Source: Lineus longissimus | Taxonomy: Eukaryota; Nemertea; Pilidiophora; Heteronemertea; Lineidae | DNA length: 64,000 nucleotides | NCBI RefSeq assembly: GCF_910592395.1 | Contig: NC_088319.1 | Span: 17,112,001 to 17,176,000, forward strand | Reading direction: 5' to 3' | Notes under the pieces: model-generated | Seen by the model: only the letters and a program-made list of their open reading frames with translations | The model's database searches: none | Told to the model about the DNA's origin: nothing | In this document: in pieces, positions 1-11,769 of the stretch | Numbering within the stretch: the first letter of the stretch is position 1 | How the letters are laid out: the number at the start of each line of letters is the position of its first letter | Program-made: the position numbers and the translations under genes

Positions 1-1240
1 AGGTTATCGATCATTAATTTTGATTATTACAAGTCAAAACCACAACATCAAAACATATGCAAGAAGAAGATTAAATAAACAAATGTAAATGTAAGATCTC
101 AGCAAACTAACACCTAAACTTTGAGTAATCAGCCTTTATTAAGATGAAAAAGGCAAGTATGGACAAAAGAGTCCAATGTACAAGGTATGTACAAAGCCCT
201 TTGTCTGGTCTGAGAGTGGACTTCCCCCAAAGCGAACCAACTTGGGACGGGCTTGATTTCGCCCAAAACATGCCAAAACATATCACTCTCACACCCAACG
301 ATTGCATCAAATTCACGAATTTATGCGCTTAATTTGTAGACTATAATGAGAATGACCAAATTAATCAGTTGGTATCAACGATTTTCAGCGTTTTAGGGAA
401 AAAAATGATTATTTTCGAAGGTCGGAAGCCATCCGGTTCGACAGGTAGACTGTACATTATGCATATACAATGTATCTCCATAAACAGGACAGAGAACTCG
501 ATTGAAGGCTCACAAATAGATGGTGTTTTTCCACCGAAATCGGATACTAACCGGCCTGTTGTCCACCTCGACACCAAAAGTAATGCCTAAGGTCACCAAT
601 CCGCAAGTGAAATTATCATCCTGCCTAAAATTCGTGGCTATTTTGTGAAATTCCCAAAGCCGATCAGGGTCGGAGTCTTGTCCAAGTATACACAAAAACA
701 AAATGGCGTTTGTGCACACCAATGACGAACAATTTTTTGATGACGTCACTCGCGGGAAATTCGCACGTGTTACAACAAAGCATTTACTTAATTGATTTAG
801 AGTTGATTATGATGCGCTTGACTGATTGGGTATTGTTGACTATTGTGACTGCATATATGTAAACTGCTTTTGTTTGCATTTTGGGGACAGCTGGCCTTGG
901 AACGCACGTGCCACAGTAACTCAGTGGAATAAAAATTTAAAGGGACAACCGACTACAATCCACAACCAGAGATAGGTTACTACAAAGAGTAACCAAGCCA
1001 CAACTTAGGTTAAAAATGGACCTCCGGTGAAACGTTTTTGGTTGTCTCCATAATTTCCAGTGAGTGTTTCCATACCGGCAATCCCGCATACAAGATATAG
1101 ACAGCAATTTAAGAGAGTACGGGATGAAGCTTCGCAACACTTACCGCAACCGTTTATTTCGGCAGTATCTAAAACCACATACCACATACCACATACCCAC
1201 GTACCCACATGCCAATTTTTTCAGGTTGCGGAAAAAGAAA
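1..1240. other. Left-edge non-coding stretch
   Basis: I see no recognisable gene here. Open frames are short, occur on both strands and resemble no family I know. A sequence reading AATAAA on the minus strand lies near 131-136, which could be a poly(A) signal, but no minus-strand gene body was found to its right before CPTP. Two stretches (about 545-640 and 945-1050) give faintly similar translations on the minus strand, probably an old repeat too diverged to define. Confidence 0.4.
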
Positions 1241-1244
1241 AACC

Positions 1245-1290
1245 AATCGGGTCAGCGCCTCGGACCACTGAGCTATCGAAGCACATTGGA
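1245..1290 (-). repeat. Partial tRNA-like (A-box) fragment
   Basis: Read on the minus strand this contains TAGCTCAGTGG followed by a GGCGCTGACC-like stretch, which matches a tRNA A-box/D-arm. No B-box follows within tRNA distance, so it looks like the head of a tRNA-derived short interspersed element rather than a tRNA gene. Confidence 0.4.
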
Positions 1291-1360
1291 ATGGAGGGAG
1301 CGGGAGCCGGTACATAACATAAGAAGACACATGACTTAACTTAACGGAAGAAGAAGACAT

Positions 1361-1910
1361 ATTCAGCACGGTTCAGCAATTCAATTTGCTCAGGACGTGA
1401 CGAGCACAAATCCCACGGGTGGGGCAGAAATCCGCTATATTGCAAACATCATCGGCGCCAACAACTACATGTATTTCTTTTGACCCTGACAGAGCCTTTC
1501 AAATAATTTATTGATTGTCTCTGACCCTACCGACCTCGATTTTTTTTTAAACTTTTTTAAAAAGGCCATTTAAACGTTAAATCAACTACAAAGATATGCT
1601 TTTATATCACCGAGGTATATAGACACGATATGTTGAGAAAAATGTGTCTAACTATCGAAATATACGATTACATGGAACTATTTCGGACAATCACTTTGCC
1701 ACCTGCGCGACCTTGTCACAATTGCGTCGCGCTCGTTTGCATAAGAGGCTAATAAAATCTCTATTTAAGCATGAAAGCCTTGACGGTTCAGCGCTACGAG
1801 TGCTTGACTATGGATCGGCTGGTCACGGGTTCGACTCCCGGTGAATCTGCCGCAGTTTTCTCTTTCTTTTTTTCTTCTTCCTTATCTTGTTATCAAATCA
1901 TCTTTGTACA
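1361..1910 (+). repeat. Duplicated element with tRNA-like module, copy 1
   Basis: About 550 bp that recur at 2682-3220 with clear colinear similarity over the whole length. Near the right end (about 1780-1846) is a tRNA-like module: an A-box-like GGTTCAGCGCT, then a B-box GGTTCGACTCC at 1828-1838, followed by T-runs that could stop RNA polymerase III. The T-arm pairs, but the acceptor stem does not close, so this is a pseudo-tRNA or tRNA-derived element and not a working tRNA gene. Confidence 0.7.
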
Positions 1911-2500
1911 GATGCCAACATTTTCATTATTATCATTATCATACCCCGCACCCAAACTTTTCAAACTGCAGCACATACTGATTCCGGGCGTTTAAGTACT
2001 ACCGAGGATGTTTCGAATCGGCAGTTGGTATTTTCGAGGCTACACTGGGGCAAAATAAGTATTAGTGTCGGACCGTGACTTTTCCAATGAGAACAAGTCA
2101 AAGGCTATCCTGAGCTTTAGGCTTTTTATACACCTTCGTCACATCGAGAGGTGGAGGATATTGAAAACCACTGGTGCCTGGATGGTTAAAGGGGTACGCC
2201 GGTCGTTGACGTATATTTACTGTTGGTCCAATGATATCTAGTTAACGCCAATCGACTCTAATAGTCAGTCACACGCTAGAGCGCTATCTGTACACAATTG
2301 GTGCGTGAATAAGTTTTCCCGATCGCTACATGTTAGTTCAGGCTATGATAAATTGTATCAATCATCGCAAATCTGCCTAAAACGGCAAGTTTTCTCAGGT
2401 ACCGGGTCCGGTACGGCAGTAGCGTGCGTCTTTTTCATTGAAAGGACCTCGACCGGCACCGGTACATATGGTCGGTGATGATGGAGAGAGCGGTAGCCGG

Positions 2501-2671
2501 TGTAACATCTGTGGTTGTTTCCCATGTGTCAGTGTTTCCAAACAATAGGCAGCTAGAGAGACCACGGCTTTTCAATAGGGGGGATACACAGAAAAACTTG
2601 TCAATCTATTTTTGAGCGTTCCCAAACAATGAGGGGAAACACTCAAAAACAGAAACACTCAAAAACATTAC
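2501..2671. mobile_element. 171-bp MITE-like insertion flanked by CCGG
   Basis: The segment starts TGTAACAT and ends with the near-inverse ACATTACA, giving short terminal inverted repeats (TGTAAY). It is flanked on both sides by CCGG. The matching place upstream of copy 1 of the neighbouring element (about 1307-1316) has a single CCGG with no insert, which acts as an empty site. This suggests a small non-autonomous DNA element with a 4-bp target duplication. A related end, again CCGG followed by TGTAA, lies at about 29151, next to Wnt4 exon 3. Confidence 0.5.
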
Positions 2672-2681
2672 ACCGGTACAT

Positions 2682-3220
2682 ATTCAGCACGGTTCACTGG
2701 CAGTTCAATGTGCTCATGACATGACGAGAGCAAATCTCACGGTTGGGGCGGAAATCTGCCATATTGCTGACATCATCGGCGCCAACAACGATGTATTTTG
2801 ACCCTGCCAGAGCAACATTCTGTTGATTAACTCTGACCCTGCTGACCTCGATTTTTAAAAACTTTTTAAAAAAGGCCATTTAAATGTTAAATCAACTGCA
2901 AAGATAATATTTTATATCACTGAGGTATATAGATACGATATGTTGATAAAAATCTGTACAACTATCGAAATATACGATTACTTGGAACTATTTCGGCAAA
3001 TGACTCTGCCACCTGCGCGACCTTGTCACAATTGCGGCGCGCTCGTTTGCATATCGCATATAAGAGGCAAATAAAATCTCCACTTCTGCATGAAAGCCTT
3101 GACGGTTCAGCGCTAAGAGTGTTTGACTGTGGATCGACTGGTCATGGGTTCGACACCCGGTGAATCTCCCGCAGTTTTTTTTCTTTTCTCCCTGAACTTG
3201 TTATCTAATCATCTATGTAC
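2682..3220 (+). repeat. Duplicated element with tRNA-like module, copy 2
   Basis: This is the second copy of the 1361-1910 element, diverged by substitutions and small indels. Its B-box has decayed to GGTTCGACACC (3147-3157), and a long T-run follows. The copy spacing of about 1.32 kb and near-equal lengths suggest either a local segmental duplication or two insertions of one family. A small upstream insertion (2501-2671) is specific to this copy. Confidence 0.7.
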
Positions 3221-3234
3221 TGGTGTACATGTAT

Positions 3235-3995
3235 CATTAACAGCTATTGCGGGCCTAGCCAATTAAGCCAATTAGTGCACCTGCTTAATTGGTCCTGGCA
3301 AGCCTAATGGAAAATGCATAGGAAATATCAATAAAGTTGGCTTTTTGGGCGGGGTGTAAAAATAATCCCAACTCCCGACTTCTGACATAATTCTATATAT
3401 GTCTAGGTATTTACTGGCAAAATTTGGAGTGATTTGGATGGAAATTCGATGTGTCCATCTATAGGTTGAAAATTTTGGTAAATCTGTAATGCTTCACTCG
3501 TAGCTGTAGTGTAAATTCCTGAGAAAGTGGGTTTTGGGGGCTTTTCTAGCTGCGCTAGCTCCGAAACTATACATTTGATACAAACTCCCGACTTTAGACG
3601 TGGTTGGTATAACTCTTAGGATTATATTCCCAAGATTTCAGCTTTATTGGAGAAAAATTCATAGTGTCCATAGGGGGGTTGAAAATTGGAGGATTTTCAA
3701 TTTTTTGCCCAACAAATATGCGAAAAATATTACTTTCCACCTAGAATTAATCAAAATTTCGCAAACTATCATAAAGTAATTCCTTGCGACAATCATTTGT
3801 GAAGCTTTCAAAACTTTTGGCTGATTTATTTGACCCCAAATCAGCAAAAACCAAACATTTTAGTGTTTGTATGCACCAATGCACAGGAGGCTAATTGCCA
3901 GATTAATTCACACCTTTCCAATCTCAAACAATAGGAATGATGGAGTCGCCCTCTATTCAATACAGAGTGTGCTAGGCCCGCAATAGCTGGTAATG
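3235..3995. mobile_element. Non-autonomous DNA transposon with 25-bp TIRs
   Basis: Positions 3235-3259 and 3971-3995 are inverted repeats of 25 bp with one mismatch; the core is CAGCTATTGCGGGCCTAGC. The ~760-bp interior has no long reading frame, so it cannot encode a transposase and would need one in trans. It contains two ~110-bp direct repeats (from about 3370 and about 3583) that share ACTCCCGACTT and TTGAAAATT blocks. I could not define a confident target-site duplication. Confidence 0.65.
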
Positions 3996-4169
3996 TATGC
4001 TGTCAAAGACAACCCACAGCCATGCAGTTGATACAAGCCCAGGTCAATTCATTTTGGCCAAGAAGACAACAGACAATAGTCAATAGAAGCATTGTCGTCG
4101 ATTGTGGCTAGTGTATTTATCTTGGGAAAGACAAAGTCAATGCAAACCATTTCATTGCAGTGGAGATGA

Positions 4170-4630
4170 ATACCAATGCAATGTCACAACCAGTTTCTGC
4201 AAACCATGACAGAATAGTGAAGACGAGGACTAATGTCACAACTGAGGGGGGTTGAGATGATGTCCCAGCTGCTCTTGACGAAAATGTCTCAGACAACAAG
4301 ATAAAGGTCATAGCCTGTTCATACAAGAGTCACTTCATGTTAAACACAGCTCAGTTGAACACCTAATGTCACACCCAGTGTATTGTACCTTTACCTTGTG
4401 CATTGAAGCAAAGGCTATTACAACACAGCCTATTCATATGAAAAAACAAAAAAAGACAAATCACAACCAGCTGACTAATTAAATAAGAACTCTGTGTAAG
4501 GAATTAACGAAGACAATGTCACAACCAGTTAATATGTAACTAAAGACCAAGACAAAGCCTTATTCAGCTCCACACCTTTATTTAAGGGCACAACCATCTC
4601 ATCTCAGTCTCGACAAGGACTGATGTCTCA
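4170..4630. repeat. Degenerate satellite with TCACAACCAG motif
   Basis: The words ATGTCACAACCAG and close variants recur near 4180, 4235, 4370, 4458 and 4517 among loosely similar sequence (AGCCTATTCATAT-like words also recur). It reads as an old, diverged repeat with units of roughly 70-110 bp. The reverse-complement motif GGTTGTGACAT appears in 11250-11560 and near 56875, so this is a dispersed family. The stretch could also lie in a long 3' UTR of CPTP, since an AATAAA on the minus strand sits at 4672-4677. Confidence 0.35.
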
Positions 4631-5616
4631 TCGAAATAAGAAACTAAAACCATGTAATTATAAGACACATCTTTATTAACAAAGATTCAAGCAAGAGTAA
4701 TAAATAGCAGTTTTGTGCTCATGATTGAAGTGAAGCTCTTGACTACAGTGAAAACAAGATCAATCCTGGACACCTTCAACTATCATGAGACTTTTAAAGG
4801 CGAACACAGGTAAACCTAGCATTTTAGCAGCAATAAAGTTAACAAAAAAGGGCTGTCAAAAGACAGTGTCTAGATATTCAATGTACAGGACGAATATGTT
4901 ACTGCTGAACAGCTCATTACAAGAGCCCACCTGCATATGTAAAGTTCAAAACAAGACCCAGAGAAAAAAGAGATTGATGTATGGTATTTTAATGTACAGA
5001 AATACTTTGGTATTTTTCGGGTCTGGCTTATTGTGAAACTGACTTCAAATTTGGCTGCAGTGCAAGTACATATAGTGTTTGAACCCAGGTCAGTCATTCC
5101 TCAATACTTCGCATATATTCTTTCACTGATTGTTACACTTATCCAGGTTTTGACACAATGACCACAAATTGACAGTTGAAAAATCAGCTGTCATTATGTT
5201 AGAAAATACTTTTACTGCCGTAGATCAGGATGAAATCAATCAAGAACACTTTTGTTCATTCTGCCAGTTTAACAAGCTAAGACATGTTTGTGCAAACTCT
5301 CAGACATGCGTGCATTTTTTACCATTGTGAGAACGACACATACACGAACATCAAATTGAGGCCACAAATATGCAGTTCAGGTATGGGAACCAAACCGCTT
5401 GAAACTTTAAAATGGTATAAACTTATCTATCTTAAAACGTCTGGTACATACATGAACTAAGTACACCTGGCAGTTTATAAGTACACCAAAAATGACAAGA
5501 AAACAGGTCATCTTGAATTTGCAATGTGAGGTTACATTTGTATCGATCAGCATTATACCTGAACTGCACATTTTTCAGAGCCTTATTGGCCTAGACAATC
5601 ACATTAATTGGTACCT
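4631..5616 (-). other. Possible 3' UTR of CPTP
   Basis: This stretch follows the CPTP stop codon on the minus strand and contains no recognisable coding sequence. A minus-strand AATAAA lies at 4672-4677, giving a possible 3' UTR of about 0.95 kb. The assignment rests only on position and that hexamer. Confidence 0.3.
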
Positions 5617-6925
5617 TTAAGGCAAATCTAAAATGTTCTTCTCTTCATAAAGTTTCTGTGTAATATCATAAACAGCTTGAGCAGCGGGAATAACCTCTCG
5701 TAATATTTCAATCGCTTTATCATGGTCGTATTTCTTTATTTTTGACATCAAGTTCTTTCGAGTTGGTAGTGCATACATTGCAAGATTTGCTGCTTGTCTT
5801 ATCATCCAGGCGTGATACTTGGCTAGTGTGTTCTTATACGCCTCACCAGCCAAACCAGACAACTTGTCATCATCTTGGGCATCAGCTGTTCGCTGCATGA
5901 AGATTATGAAGAATTCAAAAGCACGGTGCAACCTCAGGAGTGTCCGGCATCCATTTAGTTGGCCGTTCACTTTGCCAGATGTTAGATTATTTGCCACCTC
6001 ATATTCTATCATTTTCTGTACCGTTTTGTACTCTTCTTTAAGGTCGGAGTTCAGATGAGTGGTAAGGATCCCCATCTTGGATTTGACGTCACTAACAACA
6101 AATCCAAAAACTGATCCAAGGAGTTCAAAGAATCTGAAGTGAAATTATAGAATTTTAGAAATAGATAATCTGGAGTGACTTGACACTTCACTGCCATTTC
6201 CCAAAGGCAAAAGTCAAGAGGTCATTCTCATTAAGGGTTGACCATAGGTACCGCCATTTCGGCTAGACTTCAAAATCCTAAAGCAGTTTAAACTCTTTCC
6301 AAATGAATTGAATGCTCATTTAAAACCCAAACACGGGTCTTGGAGGCTGTTCTCTAGAAAACAAAGAACGGACTCCCACCCTTGAAATGAGCATTCACGA
6401 CGTCTTGAAATCGTTCTAATTGCTTTAGGATTTCAAGTTCTAGCCCAAGTGGTGGTACCTATAGTCAACCCTAAAGCCAAGGTCGTATTTGGTTGTCGAT
6501 TGACTGAGGAAATAAGAGGCATTTCGATTTATCAATCATAAGTAGCAAAAAAGAGACAGTTCAAGTCCTTCAGTCAGGCCAATAATCAGAACAATAAGAG
6601 GTGAGTGGAGTGATAAGGATCAGACTCGCCTGGAACCTAAGTTGACAGCGACATTTGATGTCCGACAAAGTTCACTACTACATGTACTCGCCACTCGGTC
6701 GGTGCATTCATCTTTACCCGTTTGTCGGATGACAGATGCCAAGTCATTCATTTGGCTTGAAATGATGTTTACTTTGATTTAAACTGAATCTACTGGTTAC
6801 CAAAAGTACCTGCATAACTCTTTGTACGAGGCAATGTATCTCTCCATGTCTATGATATCATCTTCAAGCTTTGTTGCCTTCAGATTGTCGGCCAAATTTT
6901 GCAAATCGAAGTCGGTGTCCGCCAT
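5617..6925 (-). CDS. CPTP: Ceramide-1-phosphate transfer protein (GLTP fold)
   Basis: CPTP is a soluble protein that moves ceramide-1-phosphate between membranes through a two-layer helical GLTP pocket. There are two coding exons, 6925-6810 and 6133-5617, joined in phase (AG|A) to give 210 residues; human CPTP has 214. Residues known in CPTP to bind the phosphate headgroup are all visible: Asp54 and Lys58 (SDVKSK), Arg102 and Arg106 (CRTLLRLHR), and His146 (YHAW). The C-terminus ILDLP closely matches the vertebrate LLDLP end. The start lies in AAAGATGGCGGAC, with G at +4. The intron of about 0.7 kb holds a fold-back element (6232-6474). The gene is head-to-head with spermidine synthase, about 1.1 kb away. 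Splice sites were inferred by eye but are GT-AG and in frame. Confidence 0.93.
6232..6474. mobile_element. Fold-back (long inverted repeat) element in CPTP intron
   Basis: The left arm begins AGGGTTGACCATAGGTACC, and the reverse complement of the right end begins AGGGTTGACTATAGGTACC. Similarity continues inward for roughly 100 bases per arm (shared blocks include AATCCTAAAGCA and GAATGCTCATTT), leaving a short central spacer. The ~243-bp unit could fold into one long imperfect hairpin, as expected for a fold-back MITE. It lies wholly inside the CPTP intron and would appear as dsRNA in the pre-mRNA. Confidence 0.7.
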
Positions 6926-7987
6926 CTTTGTAAAGCGCCCTCTGCAGCACCCAGTTGAAACTAAAATAATATAAAATCCATATTTGTGACTTTAAAGGGA
7001 ATTTTCAAAACTAATTCAAAAGTGAATATGTTGCAACTTTATATATTCTCAATTATAAGTACACAATAAACATTTCGTTATCTATTTTTAAAGTTTGAAT
7101 TTTATTCGAAATGATGGCGGGGTGGATGAGGCTTGTTCGCCCCATACAGACCCCAGTTAACACGTGTACCATCGTGGGAAACAGTACAGCAATGTACAGT
7201 AACACGGGTTGGTGTTAACAGCAAGCACTCTTGTTAGGCATCGCATGTAGGCCTACCATTCCAGCTGTACATTTGTGGAACAGTGTAGGTGTGATCATGG
7301 AGGTATTATTAACAATACCTCAATGGTGTGATCAAAGAAGAAGGCAATTTAAAGTTGTCAAATTAACAGTGAGATAGCTAGACCACCAGCTAGGCTCAAA
7401 TCGTATAATTAGCCTGGCTATACACTTTCCAGAAATGGGGCGGTGAGTGTCCGAAATAGTGATGTCATAAGGGGAAACTAGACCATATGGTGGAGGGACA
7501 AAGGAGATAGTCATGGTTGACCAACACACTTGAATGCCTTTAATGACTGACAAAGGGGGAAAAGTTAGTTCCAGTGCAAGCCACCAATTTCGGGAAGCAT
7601 GTATAGATTAGGCTAGAACTGGTGCATGGTGGTACCGGTGAATGCGATATACATTTAATTTACAGATACAACCAGTGTGGTGGCGGTGTTTAAATCCTTT
7701 ATCATGCCTTCTTATCGACTTTTTATCAGATCTTGGCTACATAAACCTCTCACAAGTATAGACTCTAATTAGAGGCCCTTGCGCTAGGTGGTAATCATAC
7801 CTCCATCATGCTCTGTATTACACAGTGTACAAGTACCAGCATCATAGATATTCCAATCAAAATGATCATTCATACCTTTTATGCTGGTTTTCCCACCTTC
7901 TAAGAAATTCTGGAGAGTGCTGCCTTCAGACTGTATGTACTCAACATTTTCAACAAAACACTTTCAGATTGCCTTTAAAACCATTAC
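6926..7987. other. Intergenic head-to-head spacer, CPTP / spermidine synthase
   Basis: About 1.06 kb lies between two divergent start codons and presumably holds both promoters, though I see no convincing TATA box. It contains a dispersed repeat at 7418-7604. A good splice acceptor (CACTTTCAG) ends at 7967, 20 bases before the spermidine synthase ATG, so the true 5' end of that transcript is further upstream or supplied in trans. Confidence 0.5.
7418..7604 (-). repeat. Dispersed 187-bp repeat, copy 1
   Basis: The reverse complement of this segment matches 56334-56520 almost base for base across shared blocks such as GGCATTCAAGTGTGTTGGTC and CCTTATGACATCACTATTTC. The similarity stops at both ends at matching points, so it marks an interspersed element. 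No coding capacity was found. The surrounding 7230-7830 may be a larger element with weak terminal inversions, but I could not settle its ends. Confidence 0.65.
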
Positions 7988-10582
<2,595 letters not shown>

Positions 10583-10892
10583 TCAAAGTGAGATGTGAAT
10601 GGCTTATTCCCCTATTCGTTGTGAGACTAGTCAATTATAAAGCAAAGGAGTGTCCATATAAAACATGTGAAGACTTTGAAATCATTCCTTGCTCGATAGA
10701 AGTTGTTTTTCAGCGAGTTACGCATGTGAATACCAGACTCAGTAAAAAAAGTTATGGTGTAAGGGAGTCGGGTGTGGGCACCCCCTTCTGCATGTGAGGA
10801 TCAAACAGGGATATAAGATTCCTTAAATACAAACTGTCGGGGGAGGTAGAGGTGGTAGGGGTTGTATGCAAGGTATGTATGCAATGTATGCA

Positions 10893-10964
10893 AGGTTGAT
10901 GTAATCAACCTTGCATACATCGGACACCAGTGTGCGATGTATGCAAGGTTGATTACATCAACCT
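10893..10964. other. Perfect 30-bp inverted repeat downstream of SRM
   Basis: Positions 10893-10922 and 10935-10964 are perfect reverse complements (30 bp) around a 12-base loop that can itself pair partly (ACAC/GTGT). The left arm is internally palindromic as well: 10885-10921 holds two 17-base arms around GTA. The hairpin lies about 310 bases after the SRM stop and before AATAAA at 11019, so it is probably transcribed in the 3' UTR. It could be a miniature fold-back element or a structured RNA. Nothing here shows that it is processed. Confidence 0.7.
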
Positions 10965-11018
10965 CATCATGTCATTTGCTCAAAATGTCCCAAGAAAGGC
11001 AGACAATAATGATGAAAT

Positions 11019-11024
11019 AATAAA
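11019..11024 (+). terminator. Candidate SRM poly(A) signal, proximal
   Basis: AATAAA lies 437 bases after the SRM stop codon. It is a candidate cleavage signal, and the second one at 11150 is equally plausible. Confidence 0.4.
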
Positions 11025-11149
11025 GATGAGTCTAAAAGTCAGTGTCCTTGGATTGATGGCAGAAAATACTAGACAAAGTTAACAGCTGATCAGACTTGTA
11101 ATCCACCAGGTACCTAGCTCTTGTCTAAATCATGTTGATCACTAAATGA

Positions 11150-11155
11150 AATAAA
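11150..11155 (+). terminator. Candidate SRM poly(A) signal, distal
   Basis: AATAAA lies 568 bases after the SRM stop. Cleavage 10-30 bases on would put the SRM 3' end at about 11165-11185, right where the opposing SUMF2-like transcript is expected to end. Confidence 0.5.
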
Positions 11156-11181
11156 GAATGGTGACATGAAATGTGGTATGC

Positions 11182-11187
11182 TTTAAT
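11182..11187 (-). terminator. Candidate poly(A) signal of SUMF2-like gene
   Basis: Read on the minus strand this is ATTAAA, the commonest variant hexamer. It lies 583 bases past the SUMF2-like stop codon. Other hexamers nearer the stop were not seen, but the call is positional. Confidence 0.35.
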
Positions 11188-11249
11188 TCTTAAGTTTCAA
11201 CAAAGGAAGATTAAATGTACCCACAATCCGAACTGTGTCACAAATCTTG

Positions 11250-11560
11250 CCTAATGCATCAACTGTTGTGACATGGCCAGATTGGGATGTGGGGACATTT
11301 ATAGGATGTGATGATCTTTCACAAGACGAGACCGCATGGTTGTGGCTGAATCGAAGAAATGACCCAAGTTGTCTCGATGGTCTTTCACCGGTATGAGACG
11401 GCATTTTTGTGACATTGGCTGAATTGGAGATATGACCAGGTCTTGTCCAGTGCACAACAGTCGTGACATAACATACCCATGGGTACATTTATAATGCCAT
11501 AGTCTTTCGCCAAATGAGACAGCATGGTTGTGACAACCGGGCTGGAGAAAAGACGACCAT
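11250..11560. repeat. Diverged GTTGTGACAT repeats
   Basis: Three or so loosely similar units of about 100-120 bp share words such as GTCTTTCRCC, GAGACRGCATGGTTGTGAC and GGGGACATTTATA. They fall in the probable 3' UTR of the SUMF2-like gene. They are related by motif to the 4170-4630 repeat in reverse orientation. Confidence 0.35.
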
Positions 11561-11769
11561 GTTTGTACCCGTGTGGAGTATGTGTGATATCAACCAGACA
11601 CGAAAATTAGGCATGCAATCCAGTGCGATCTTTGAACGCCGACGGGTGCGGCAATGAATATCAATAAGTACTATAAAATGTGCATGATAAAGCGTTCTGG
11701 GTGAGATTCCATTACCCCTGGTGGCGTTAAGACTCTGGCCACTGTTGTCCTCACACAAGAGAAACACAC

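Noticed and set aside
545-1050. Two minus-strand frames with similar peptides (CGLVTL followed by VVD/VEVD)
   Set aside because: Underlying DNA similarity is weak and short; I could not define ends or a family.
1060-1339. Overlapping 85- and 91-residue open frames on the plus strand
   Set aside because: Different frames over tRNA-like and repetitive DNA; no family resemblance and no splice context.
1780-1846. A functional tRNA gene
   Set aside because: A- and B-boxes are present, but the acceptor stem does not pair and the copy at 3100-3165 is decaying; better read as a tRNA-derived repeat.
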